Made by a program: the position numbers and the translations under genes. A stretch of DNA of 44,974 nucleotides from JACVRN01 sp035276685 (lineage in GTDB: Bacteria > Acidobacteriota > Blastocatellia > Pyrinomonadales > Pyrinomonadaceae). Each line of letters starts with the position of its first letter. Position 1 is the first letter of the stretch. Below, one piece after another: positions 25,539-34,033 of this stretch. The notes under the pieces are model-generated. The model had not been told where the DNA came from. It was given only the letters and a program-made list of their open reading frames with translations, and searched no databases. Location of the stretch: positions 1-44,974 of the forward strand of contig DATELK010000071.1 of the NCBI GenBank assembly GCA_035276685.1, written 5' to 3'.

Positions 25539-25568
25539 TAAAAATGTCTTCGGGCGCGATGAAGACAC
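25537..25568 (-). terminator. Intrinsic terminator ending the baseplate/fibre operon
   Basis: Read leftwards, TGTCTTC (25567-25561), a 9-base loop and GAAGACA (25551-25545) form a perfect 7-bp stem, followed directly by TTTTTATT (25544-25537). It lies about 35 bases after the stop of the small exported protein. This is the only convincing intrinsic terminator seen between genes of the minus-strand cluster. Confidence 0.75.
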
Positions 25569-25601
25569 GGAAGCGGCCCACCTGTTCGGTCTGGGGAGAC
25601 T

Positions 25602-26126
25602 TCAATTCATGGGCTCGCACAGCGCGCCCGCGCACACGTCGTCCACAGCCTCAAGCATGTGGCGGGCAAAGCGCTTCGCCGTCTCAAGCGATGAAGAGTC
25701 CAGACGTATGAGGAGATTAACGCGACGCAATATGAGAGTGCCGGAGCCAGGCTTGCCGTAAGGGCTCTCGCCTATGGTGTATGCCTCGTCGCCAAGGCCC
25801 TCTACCTTTCTGATGCGGACGGGCACGCTGACAGGCGAGCGCAGGAACTCTGCCAGGGACTTCTCGGCATCGTTGGAGTCTGTCATCTGATAAGTGATCG
25901 TAGAGACGTACTCCTTGTCGAGCGTCCAGCTGTGCATGAAGTATTTATTCTCGGCCCCCTTGCGCTCGTCCCTTTGCTCAAGCTTCCAGTCCGGCTCTTT
26001 CTCCTTGACCACACGCACTATCATCGAGAATAAGGACTCATTCTCCTGTGCTTGCGCCATTGCCTTCCCGCCCGCGTGAGCGAGAATGATGAGCAGGACG
26101 AGCGGGCACAGGAGCGCCCTTCTCAT
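25602..26126 (-). CDS. Small Sec-exported protein of unknown function
   Basis: 174 aa from ATG 26126. The first 23 residues are a clear Sec signal peptide: basic MRR, a hydrophobic CPLVLLIILA core and cleavage expected after AMA, before QAQE. A longer in-frame start at 26162 would overlap the preceding gene by 32 bp and bury the signal, so it is rejected. The mature part is a mixed alpha/beta domain of about 150 residues with no recognised family. Two cysteines near the end (C-x4-C in VCAGALCEP) could form a disulfide, and no lipobox is present. It starts 4 bp after the stop of the fibre gene and is the last gene before the terminator. It is the only protein in the cluster with a signal peptide, so a periplasmic or outer-membrane role, such as self-protection or particle release, is possible but not shown. 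Confidence 0.7.
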   Translation of the reverse strand: MRRALLCPLVLLIILAHAGGKAMAQAQENESLFSMIVRVVKEKEPDWKLEQRDERKGAENKYFMHSWTLDKEYVSTITYQMTDSNDAEKSLAEFLRSPVSVPVRIRKVEGLGDEAYTIGESPYGKPGSGTLILRRVNLLIRLDSSSLETAKRFARHMLEAVDDVCAGALCEPMN

Positions 26127-26130
26127 GTAG

Positions 26131-28515
26131 CTACTTCGCGAAAAACCTGGTGCCGACGACATTGATTTTATTGCTCGTTCGAAGGGTGGCGGTGTGCTTA
26201 TCCACCTCTGTCACGTCGATTGCCAACCTGGAAGCAAGCTCCTCCCGCTTGATACCGGGGTTCATGCTTATGCTCAGACGCACGGCCTCTTCAGTGGCGC
26301 GCGTCACGTCAACCGGAGGATTAACCACTACGGGCGGCGCGTCAAGGTTTTTCGGAACCGCCCACCAGCGAACCGTGAAGGTCTGCGACTCCTGCGTATC
26401 TCTGCGCCGGTCTTTCAGGGCTACTATAAATTCCTTGGTGCCCGTGCTGTGATAAGCGAGCATGGCGGGCACAGTCCCAAAATCCTCCAGGTCTCCGAAG
26501 AAGTCAAACTCGCCCGAGGCCGTTTGTCCTTCTACGAACGCGAGCACTATAGCGCATGGGCCAGCCTCTTGCAGGTGGTCAATGACATTGCTTTGCCGGT
26601 ATTCGCCCGGCCTCACGTCCACAAACTTGACCGTCCCCGTAGAGACTCTGCCCGACTGCGGGATGCTTATGTTGACGCGGCTCTGCGCTGCGTCGTCCGT
26701 GACGGTCACGCCCGTGCCCATGAAGTTAAGTCTGGTGCGCGTGCCTACGCTTGTGCCTTCGTCTTGCACCTCAACTTTCTGCGCGTGCAGCAATGTGCCC
26801 GGCAGGTTCTGCACGTTTAGCTGGTCAGCGCCGCCTGCCTGATGCGTAGGGGCGTGCGGGAGCGGAGTCCTCGCGTTTGAAAGACGCGGGTCGTTGGCCT
26901 CACAGACCTTTCCCGCCTGCGCGCTCGTTGAGTAGTCCGGCTGGATTTGACTGCCGGAGATTTTCACGCCGTTAGCCGTGCTGGGCGTGATGCGGTCGCT
27001 TCCGTCCAGCACGAGGCCGTCGCCAAGATTGGCCGCGATGAGATTGCCCGAGAGCTTTACTCCCTGACCCGTGCGCGCGGCTATGTGATTGGCGTCGAAT
27101 ATGAGCCCGTTGCCGAGGTCTGCGCTGATGTGATTGCCGTCGAAGATAACGCCTTTGCCAAGGTCTGCTTTGACGTGGTTGCCGTCGAACATCAGTCCCT
27201 TGTCTATGTCCGCGCTGATGTGGTTGCCGTCGAAGACAGTCCCGCGCCCGAGGTCTGCCGTGATTGAGTCGTTATCAATCTTCAGACCCTTATCGACCTT
27301 GGCCGTCACGTTGGCCAGCCCTAGCCCGCCGTCTGCGGCCGTTAAGCCGTCGAAGAATTTGAAGGCGGTCACGGCAGGCAAGACCTGCGTGGTCTTGTTG
27401 CTGACGGGAATCTCAGGGAGCTTGCCGATTCTCTTTTCGCCGCAGGCTATTAGATTGTAGAGCAGCGGGTTGTTGTAGACGTACTGGTTCGAGGGGAACT
27501 TCTCCACACCCGCCAGCACGCTGTCCTCTCCTATCCTGGCGCTCGCCAGATAGATGCAGTGGTCTTCCTTGCAGGAGGGGCAGGTTCCCAGCTCTTCGTC
27601 CCTGAAGATTTTCGCGGCTATCAAATCGCTGATGCGCTCAGATTTAATCCCGACTGCCGAGCTCTGGTTCTCGGCGCTCTGCTGCGTGGTCTGGGGGAAG
27701 AAGACCGTGGCTTTGATTTCCGTATCGACGGTCGTCTCGCCCGCGCGAAGCAGGTACGGCTTTGTCACGACTCCGCCCGCCTGCGTCAGAGAGAAGCTGA
27801 TGCGCTTTGTCAGAGGCGGTATGCCCTGCACGACCGAGAGCTGCCCGGCAGGCGAGAAGGCCTCTTCGACATCCACTGTGAGCGTGCCGTTTATGTTCTT
27901 GGGCGTTGCGATGAGCAGAACCTCGAACACGTCTTTCGGGTTCACCCAGAGCGGCGCTATCCGTTCAAGACGAAAGCGCGCGTCCTCGAAGACCACCTTC
28001 TTCGAGCTGGTGAGCTCGCAGAAGTTCGCAGAGGCGGCGGGCGCAGTCTCTTTGATGACGACCTTGAAGCCTTCGCGTATCCGGTTGTAGTCGCAAACGT
28101 CCCCGCACGAAGAGGTGTTGGCCTGCGCGCGTATGGGCTCGCGTATGCACTCGTCGTACACGAGGCAGAAGTAGATGGTCAGGTTCTGCGTGACTATGTC
28201 GTCGCGGTAGCCTTCCATGTCCTTGAGGTCTGTCTTCGTGTAGTCTGAGCCGACGACGATTTCGCGGCCGCAGCAATCAATGGCGGCTCCCGCCTTGAGA
28301 GTGAAGCCGCCGCCGTTAGTGTTCTTCAAGAGGTTGAGCCCGCAAACGATGCCGCGACCGTGAACCAGCCGGTTCAGCAGGTAGCGCTTTCCGTTGAAAT
28401 ATTGTTGCTCGGCATCGAAATCGCGCACCATCATCGGCTTGCCGAAGAAATAGCGGTTGCGCTCAAAGCCGCGCAGCGAACAGTTGTTGTCTTCTACGTC
28501 AATTACCTGTGCCAT
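26131..28515 (-). CDS. Fibre-like eCIS protein with 15-residue repeats and a winged-helix-like tail
   Basis: 794 aa. Residues about 8-150 form the eCIS-associated N-domain shared with the next upstream gene (FERNRYFFGKPMMVRDF, LVHGRGIVCGLN, AIDCCGREIVV, and the Cys-containing YDEC...EPI...C..VCDYNRIREGF segment). Residues about 406-526 hold eight tandem copies of a 15-residue unit with core (V/I/L)FDGNHI-x-ADLG, which should form a narrow beta-fibre. A PHAPTHQAGGADQ motif, typical of phage tail-fibre connectors, follows. A terminal domain with TVRWWAVP resembles the end of the upstream paralog. The last 55 residues (PGIKREELASRLAI, EVDKHTATLRTSNKI, VVGTRF) look like a winged helix, unusual for a fibre. 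AAAGGGA precedes ATG 28515. Fibre or sensor attached to the baseplate is inferred. Confidence 0.72.
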   Translation of the reverse strand: MAQVIDVEDNNCSLRGFERNRYFFGKPMMVRDFDAEQQYFNGKRYLLNRLVHGRGIVCGLNLLKNTNGGGFTLKAGAAIDCCGREIVVGSDYTKTDLKDMEGYRDDIVTQNLTIYFCLVYDECIREPIRAQANTSSCGDVCDYNRIREGFKVVIKETAPAASANFCELTSSKKVVFEDARFRLERIAPLWVNPKDVFEVLLIATPKNINGTLTVDVEEAFSPAGQLSVVQGIPPLTKRISFSLTQAGGVVTKPYLLRAGETTVDTEIKATVFFPQTTQQSAENQSSAVGIKSERISDLIAAKIFRDEELGTCPSCKEDHCIYLASARIGEDSVLAGVEKFPSNQYVYNNPLLYNLIACGEKRIGKLPEIPVSNKTTQVLPAVTAFKFFDGLTAADGGLGLANVTAKVDKGLKIDNDSITADLGRGTVFDGNHISADIDKGLMFDGNHVKADLGKGVIFDGNHISADLGNGLIFDANHIAARTGQGVKLSGNLIAANLGDGLVLDGSDRITPSTANGVKISGSQIQPDYSTSAQAGKVCEANDPRLSNARTPLPHAPTHQAGGADQLNVQNLPGTLLHAQKVEVQDEGTSVGTRTRLNFMGTGVTVTDDAAQSRVNISIPQSGRVSTGTVKFVDVRPGEYRQSNVIDHLQEAGPCAIVLAFVEGQTASGEFDFFGDLEDFGTVPAMLAYHSTGTKEFIVALKDRRRDTQESQTFTVRWWAVPKNLDAPPVVVNPPVDVTRATEEAVRLSISMNPGIKREELASRLAIDVTEVDKHTATLRTSNKINVVGTRFFAK
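26938..27297 (-). repeat. Eight tandem 45-bp coding repeats in the 794-aa fibre protein
   Basis: About 360 bases in steps of 45 encode a 15-residue unit (core FDGNHISADLG), with the outer copies more diverged. The strict period and alternating hydrophobic positions suggest a beta-solenoid or triple-beta fibre stretch. Confidence 0.8.
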
Positions 28516-28571
28516 AAGAGCGCGTCCCTTTCATTCAAAATTGCCGGAGAGTTCTGAAAAGCGAAAGCCGG

Positions 28572-31500
28572 TTACTTAATTCTAAAGCCTTCCACGGTGG
28601 TCGCTCCCTGGTCGGCCCCGACCTTGTAGGCGTACCAGCGCACGCGGAACCCTTTCATCTCCCTTGATTCAACGAGGTTGCCCGGTCGCGCCAGTACTCT
28701 GAAAGTCGTAGACCTTCTGGTTGCCGCAGCGCCGAGCGTAATCTGGGCCGCCAGGTAGACGTTGTTGTATCCGGCAGCATTGGCGCTCTCAGGGTCGCCT
28801 ATGAAAATCGTGCTCGGGTTCTTCTCCGTAGGGTCTTTCTCCAGACTCAGTATGAGACTGATGAGCCCCTGCCCCAGGTTCGGAGTAATATCGCCGCTTA
28901 TCACCGGGGCGTTGAATCCTTGCGGAGTGTTGAAGATGACAGTCCCCGTTGTAGAGTCCGTGGAATCGGATTGTCCGGCAAGAAATTTTGTCCACGCGCC
29001 GTCAACGAAGATGTAAGCGGTCTTCTCATCTTCAACGAAGACGGCTGTGCCTGCGTCGGGTGTGATGAATTTCCATGCGGTGCCCGTGCCTACGGCTATC
29101 TCGTTCTGATGCCCGCTCCACGCGCCTGAGAGGTTGGTGAAGGTCAGAAGGTACCGTAGCCCCGCGTTGGGCGCGGGCGGCGAAGTGAGGTCTTTGTCCA
29201 GCACAGACTCCTGCCAATCGAGCCCCGCCATCTTCGCGTCAACCAGCGAGTCCACGTAGAGCTTGGTCACCAGGTGCGTTTCGGTCACGGGGTCTTTGCC
29301 CGAAACGTTCTCAAGGAACCTGATGTTCGTGCCTTTGATGTTGCCGTCTATGCGAAGGTTCGGGCCGTTGAACTTCAGGCCGCCGTCCGTCTCAAGCGGA
29401 AGCGCGTGCGTGTGATTGCCTTGCGCGGCCTTGTTGGAGTTGCCCGCGCTGCCCGCAGGGCCCACGGCCGGAGGCACCGTCGTATCGAACTCAACGGAGA
29501 CGTTGCTCGCGTCCACAATCACGCCCACGCCTTTGCCGACCGAGATAGTCGCGCCGCTCGCTACGAGACCGTTTCCGGCGGCCACGTCCGGCATGGCCAG
29601 AAACGCAGACCAGTTTCCACCCGTGAAGAGATAAGCGAGCTTTTCATCTTCCACGAACAGTGCCGTGCCTTCGTCTGCTTGCGTGAACTCCCAGGCCGCG
29701 CCGTTCCACTCGGCTATCGACTTAGTCTTGCCAGCCCAGGTGCCCAGAAGCGCCGCTTCAAAGAGCAGGTATCTGGCACCTATGGGAGGCGCGTTAGGCG
29801 GCGTGGTCAGGTCTTTGTCCAGCACGGACTCCTGCCAGTCGAGCCCGCTCACCTTCGCGTCAACGTAGCTCTTCGTGACGAGGTGCTCGGCAAGGACTGG
29901 ACTCTGGCCCGAGACGGGATTAAGGAACTTGATGGTGTTGCCGCCAACGTTGCCGTTGATGCGGAGCTTGTTGGTCAGAAATTCAAGACCGCTGTTCGCG
30001 GCAAGCGGCAGCTCGTGCGAGTGGTCGCCGCGCGAGAGCTGGTTTGACGTTCCGGCCGTGGGCGGCATGCCTACGGGCGTGGGCACAGTCGCGGAGTAAT
30101 CCACAGAGACTTTATCCGGGCCGACCACGATTCCGTCACCCTTGCCTACGGAGAGAATGGCTCCGCTCGCTTCGAGGCCGTTGCCTGCGGCGACAGTAGG
30201 CGTGGCCAGAAACTGAATCCAGCCTCCGTCAACGAAGAGATAGGCCATGTTCTCGTCTTCTACGAAGACGGCTGTGCCTTCGTCCGGCGCTGTGAAATCC
30301 CATGCGGTGCCGTTCCACTCGGCTATGGAGTTGGTCTTACCGGCCCACGCGCCCGCGCCAGCGGGAAGGATAAGGTAGCGGTCGTCCGTAGCGGGAGACG
30401 CGGGCGGTGCTGCGAGGTCTTTGTCCTTGACAGACTCCTGCCAGTCGAGGCCCGCAATCTTCGAGTCGATGGCCGCGTCAACGTAAGCCTTGGTCGTCAG
30501 ATGAACGGGCTGCACGGGGTCTCTGCCAGAGACCGTGTTGAGAAAGCGTATGGCCGCGCCGCCCACGTCGCCGTTAATGAAGAGACGGTTGCCGTTGAAT
30601 TGCAGGCCGGGGTTCGTGTCAAACAGCAGCGCGTGTACGTGATTGCCGCGCGGCACGTCGAAGGTCGTCCCGTGCTGGTTGGCCGGGCCTATGGGTTGCA
30701 GCGAGTTGACCTCAAGGTCTTTGAAGGTGATGAAGAAGTGGCCCGGCCGCTCCGTGCCTTCCTCTGCCAGCATGCTGGCCCTGATGCATTCCAGAATCTC
30801 TGCCGTGCGCTCAAGCGTGTACTTGAAACGGCGCGTGCGCGTGAGGTTGATTGAGCCGACGGAGTTCAGCTTGCCCGACGCGAAGTTCAGCGTCAGCTCC
30901 GCTATGTCCACGCACTTCTCCTCTTCCGTTGGCTCATCGGCGCAGTCCTTGAGTCTCTGCCCCGCCTCGCGCAGCTTCGCGTCGGCTTCTGTGAGCACCT
31001 CAATCTGCGTCGTGGGCGGCTGCCCGGCGATGGGTAGCGTGCTATTGATGCTAATCTTCAGGGTCGGGCCGGAGCTTGCCGCCGCGGGCGCTTTCAACTG
31101 GTAAACGTAGATGAAGAACTCTCCCTGTCTGAGCGTGGCGGGCGGCGTCGGGAACTGCGAGGGCGGCGTTGGCTGCGGCTCAACGAGCGTGGCGTTGGTG
31201 AAGGTGTCCGTCACCTGCACGTTCGAGACGTTGTCGGTCAGGGCCGTGACTTTGACAGCTACCTCAAAGGTGCTGTTCTCTCGCACCCAGAGCGGCGCGA
31301 GCCTTTCGACGCGCAGGTTGGCGTTCTGGCCCACGTAGACCCTCTCGCTCATCCACTGCTCGCAGAAGGTCGGGTCTGAGGCGGGAGGCTGAGGGCGCGG
31401 CGGAAGAATCTTGAAGATGTAGGCTTCGCGCGTGCGATTAAAATTACAGACCTCGTCGCAGGCGGAGTTTTTCATGGAGGGGATGGGCTCCTGCCAGCAT

Positions 31501-31871
31501 TCCGTGTAGCGCAGGCAGAGGCGCACGGTCTTGGTCGTGGCCGGAGAGACGGGCGGCTCAATCTCCATCGTGTCCAGGTCCAGCTTTGCCTCAAGGGGTA
31601 CGACTATCTCGTGCCCGCACGCGTCTATGGCCACGCCCGGCTTGAGCGTCACCACGCGGGGCGAGCTGCTCGTGGTGACTTCGAGCCCGCAGGCGATGCC
31701 GCTTCCGAAGAGCAGTCGGTTGATGAGCCACCTCTTACCGTTGAGGTATTCCTGCTCCTGGTTAAAATCGCGCGCCGTCATCAATTTGCCAGCGAAGTAG
31801 CGGTTGCGGTCAAAGGCCGCCAGTTTGCAAAGCTCGTTCATGTTATTAGTCGTCGTGTTATCGTTAGCCAT
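28572..31871 (-). CDS. Fibre-like eCIS protein with three DUF2793-like repeat units
   Basis: 1099 aa from ATG 31871, chosen because GGAGG lies 5 bases upstream; the ATG at 31883 has no ribosome site. The N-domain (about 10-160) matches the 794-aa paralog (FDRNRYFAGKLMTARDF, LFGSGIACGLEV, AIDACGHEIVV, YTEC...C.EVCNFNRTREAY). Residues about 407-960 hold three units of roughly 205 residues. Each has a GxHxH start (GNHVHAL, GDHSHEL, GNHTHAL), an INGNVGG strand block with HLVTKSYVDA, and a DUF2793-like phage-tail segment (DWQESV, YLL, WAGK..SIAEWNG.AW.F, GTA.FVEDE). The third unit is shortened. A C-terminal domain ending RVRWYAYKVG is shared in outline with the paralog. This is a trimeric-fibre-like architecture. 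It follows the tail-protein-I gene, the usual place for CIS fibre genes. Confidence 0.75.
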   Translation of the reverse strand: MANDNTTTNNMNELCKLAAFDRNRYFAGKLMTARDFNQEQEYLNGKRWLINRLLFGSGIACGLEVTTSSSPRVVTLKPGVAIDACGHEIVVPLEAKLDLDTMEIEPPVSPATTKTVRLCLRYTECWQEPIPSMKNSACDEVCNFNRTREAYIFKILPPRPQPPASDPTFCEQWMSERVYVGQNANLRVERLAPLWVRENSTFEVAVKVTALTDNVSNVQVTDTFTNATLVEPQPTPPSQFPTPPATLRQGEFFIYVYQLKAPAAASSGPTLKISINSTLPIAGQPPTTQIEVLTEADAKLREAGQRLKDCADEPTEEEKCVDIAELTLNFASGKLNSVGSINLTRTRRFKYTLERTAEILECIRASMLAEEGTERPGHFFITFKDLEVNSLQPIGPANQHGTTFDVPRGNHVHALLFDTNPGLQFNGNRLFINGDVGGAAIRFLNTVSGRDPVQPVHLTTKAYVDAAIDSKIAGLDWQESVKDKDLAAPPASPATDDRYLILPAGAGAWAGKTNSIAEWNGTAWDFTAPDEGTAVFVEDENMAYLFVDGGWIQFLATPTVAAGNGLEASGAILSVGKGDGIVVGPDKVSVDYSATVPTPVGMPPTAGTSNQLSRGDHSHELPLAANSGLEFLTNKLRINGNVGGNTIKFLNPVSGQSPVLAEHLVTKSYVDAKVSGLDWQESVLDKDLTTPPNAPPIGARYLLFEAALLGTWAGKTKSIAEWNGAAWEFTQADEGTALFVEDEKLAYLFTGGNWSAFLAMPDVAAGNGLVASGATISVGKGVGVIVDASNVSVEFDTTVPPAVGPAGSAGNSNKAAQGNHTHALPLETDGGLKFNGPNLRIDGNIKGTNIRFLENVSGKDPVTETHLVTKLYVDSLVDAKMAGLDWQESVLDKDLTSPPAPNAGLRYLLTFTNLSGAWSGHQNEIAVGTGTAWKFITPDAGTAVFVEDEKTAYIFVDGAWTKFLAGQSDSTDSTTGTVIFNTPQGFNAPVISGDITPNLGQGLISLILSLEKDPTEKNPSTIFIGDPESANAAGYNNVYLAAQITLGAAATRRSTTFRVLARPGNLVESREMKGFRVRWYAYKVGADQGATTVEGFRIK
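28985..30650 (-). repeat. Three large coding repeats in the 1099-aa fibre protein
   Basis: Units start near 30650, 30031 and 29424 (spacing about 619 and 607 bases), each at a GxHxH motif, and include a DUF2793-like segment. The third copy ends early near 28985. Confidence 0.8.
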
Positions 31872-31909
31872 CACAGCCTCCATTGAGAAAAACGCTACGG
31901 CAAAGCGCT

Positions 31910-34033
31910 CTAGCTGAGAGTCATGTCTATGTTCAAACGCGAACGCCTTTCAATCTGGCCCGAATCTTCGGCGTCCGTGAGCACGGTGTCGTGCGGCATC
32001 GCCCCGCCCAAATCAAGTCGCATGTCCGGCTCGGAGAGATACGTGTTGATGTCCAGATAGGTGTGCATGTCCAGGTAAATCCAGGGTTGAAGCGAGAGCA
32101 GCCCGGCGCAGGTGTGCGCGGGCTTTTCCGACTTGAGTATGCGGTTAAGAGCGCGGCGGTCGTCCTCGCCCCTCAATTGAAAAGGCTTCAGCAGCACGCA
32201 GAAGCAGTAAGGGTCTGCTTCGAACAGGGCTCGAAGGATTTTGACGCCATCCAAATTCGCGGCGGCGTCCTCGCATTCCAGTTGAAAGCGCTCGACGATG
32301 ATGGGACGCTCGCCCGTGTAAATCTCTATTATCTCTTCTATGCCTGCGCGCGTGCCGCGCTTTTTGTAAAGCTCAGGCGCACGGGTGATTAGTTTTCGCA
32401 GCCGCTCGTCCGACCAGTTCTTGTCAACGGCTATGGCGAGCCATGAGCCTATCCAGTGCAGGAAATCCTGAGCGCCGCGCGCGGCCTCAGGGTCGAAGAG
32501 GCGCGCGATGTGGTCTATCTGCCGCTCCATCGCGCCGAAGAAGGTCTCGAAGACCGAGAGAAATCTTTCCAGAAAATCGCGGCTGCGCTCGTCGTCCTGA
32601 TAAACGGCGGGCAGGTACCTGAGGTAAGAGACACGGGGGAACTCTACGCGCACGCTCTTGAGAAGAGGCGACGAGAACTCGCTGCCTATGAACTCTATCT
32701 TGAGCCAGAGGTAGCGCCCCTCTCCGCCCCTGATGAGAGCATCGCTCGCGTTGACTACCGGCGACGACCAGCCGAGGTTGTTCTTATCCGTGAGCGGCTT
32801 CGTTTCATCTTGCAGCAAAGCGTCCGTCGCCCCCCTTTCTTCGCCTATCAGGTACGAGACGCGCAGCTGCGTGTTCTCTGGAAGCGAGGCGTCGAGGACA
32901 AACTTGTGCCAGGTGTTGCCGGAAGCGGCGCTGTCGAAGCTGTGCGAGAAGTAGGTTCCGGCGACGAGCGACGTTCCCGAGAGCTTCAGAAATTTTTCCA
33001 GAGGCTTAAGCACGACGAGCCTCTCTTTCGCAGCCGTGTCCGAGGTCGCCGCCTCCTTGTTGAAGACGTAGATGCGGTTCTCCGCGTCAACTACGAGCTG
33101 CAAGGCCGCGCCGCGAAAGCCAACGACCTCGCCCGCGTATTGCCCGTTGCCGTCGAAGATGCTGATGAAGCGGTCGTCCTCCTGATTAGAGCCAAGCGCG
33201 TGTCTGTCGCCGACGTAGATGTTGCCTCTTGAATCGGTGGCTATGACCGAAGCCTCGAACTCCGCAGGCAGCCTGCCCTTATCAATCCACTCCTGGAAGA
33301 CTATGAAGTCCGCGTCCTCAAGCGTGCCGTCGTGCGTGTCGAAGCGCAGCACCTTCCCCTGTAGCGTGTCCAGCACGTAGAGCGACTTGTTGAGCGCCAC
33401 GGCAATCGAGACCGGCTTGGCCGTGCCAAGCTCGCTCTCTCCGATGATGGAGATAAGGTTTCCCTCGGCGTCGAACTTCAGGACGGCAAGGTTTGATTGG
33501 TCTAAGGCGTAAAGGTTTCCGTCCGAGTCAACCGCGAGGTCTATGGGCTCAAACGGCTTCGTGAGCTTCAACGTCTTATCCGCGGAGACGGGCTCGGGCG
33601 GAATCGTCCACCTCACCTGCCAGTTGACGGCCGCCAGCGCGTAGACCCTCTGCTCGCCTTCCGTGTCCGCGACGAAGAAGTTGCCGGGCGCGTAGGTGAT
33701 GCTCGTCGGCTTCTTGAAGGGCAGGTCGAAGCAGTCCAGCCGCTCGAAGTATTTCTGTCGCGGCTCGTAGAGCCAGATGGCTCGCTCCTCTCCGTCCAGA
33801 AAGTAGAGCATGCTGCATTCGGCCACGGCGAAGTCCGTCAGCGTCAGCACCCCGCCGAGCTTGTCCAGCTCTACTTCCAAATCCGTCGTGTACTCGGTGG
33901 AGCTGCTTATCTTGAGCCCTTCGTCCGAGACGCTGAGATTGACGGGCACGCCCTCTTCCCACGCGCCTCTGTTATTGAGCACAAGAAAGCTCGGCTCGCT
34001 TGTTCGACAGCTTGTCACCTTGCCCTCCGGCAT
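31910..34033 (-). CDS. Tail protein I-like baseplate protein fused to an N-terminal NHL-type propeller
   Basis: 707 aa. Residues about 35-330 contain NHL/SMP-type repeats (for example ITYAPGNFFVADTEGEQRVYAL, split by family as YAPGNFFVADT; PIDLAVDSDGNLYALDQ; SIAVALNKSLYVLDT; VIATDSRGNIYVGDR; QLVVDAENRIYVFNK), consistent with a beta-propeller. A beta domain covers about 350-465. Residues 467-600 match phage tail protein I of the P2/TIGR02242 type (YLPAVYQDD, FLSVFETFFGAMERQID, DFLHWIGSWL, YKKRGTRAGIEEIIEIYTG). This protein links baseplate to fibres in contractile tails. The start overlaps the preceding BaseplateJ gene by 19 bp, suggesting translational coupling. GAAGAAGA precedes the ATG. The propeller may bind a fibre, polysaccharide or protein partner. 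Confidence 0.85.
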   Translation of the reverse strand: MPEGKVTSCRTSEPSFLVLNNRGAWEEGVPVNLSVSDEGLKISSSTEYTTDLEVELDKLGGVLTLTDFAVAECSMLYFLDGEERAIWLYEPRQKYFERLDCFDLPFKKPTSITYAPGNFFVADTEGEQRVYALAAVNWQVRWTIPPEPVSADKTLKLTKPFEPIDLAVDSDGNLYALDQSNLAVLKFDAEGNLISIIGESELGTAKPVSIAVALNKSLYVLDTLQGKVLRFDTHDGTLEDADFIVFQEWIDKGRLPAEFEASVIATDSRGNIYVGDRHALGSNQEDDRFISIFDGNGQYAGEVVGFRGAALQLVVDAENRIYVFNKEAATSDTAAKERLVVLKPLEKFLKLSGTSLVAGTYFSHSFDSAASGNTWHKFVLDASLPENTQLRVSYLIGEERGATDALLQDETKPLTDKNNLGWSSPVVNASDALIRGGEGRYLWLKIEFIGSEFSSPLLKSVRVEFPRVSYLRYLPAVYQDDERSRDFLERFLSVFETFFGAMERQIDHIARLFDPEAARGAQDFLHWIGSWLAIAVDKNWSDERLRKLITRAPELYKKRGTRAGIEEIIEIYTGERPIIVERFQLECEDAAANLDGVKILRALFEADPYCFCVLLKPFQLRGEDDRRALNRILKSEKPAHTCAGLLSLQPWIYLDMHTYLDINTYLSEPDMRLDLGGAMPHDTVLTDAEDSGQIERRSRLNIDMTLS

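Noticed and set aside
26127..26162. Upstream start adding 12 residues to the small exported protein
   Set aside because: It overlaps the fibre gene by 32 bp and would place 12 residues in front of a perfect signal peptide.
26938..27297. Regular 45-bp repeats resembling a CRISPR array
   Set aside because: The repeats are contiguous, in frame and without spacers; they encode a 15-residue protein repeat.
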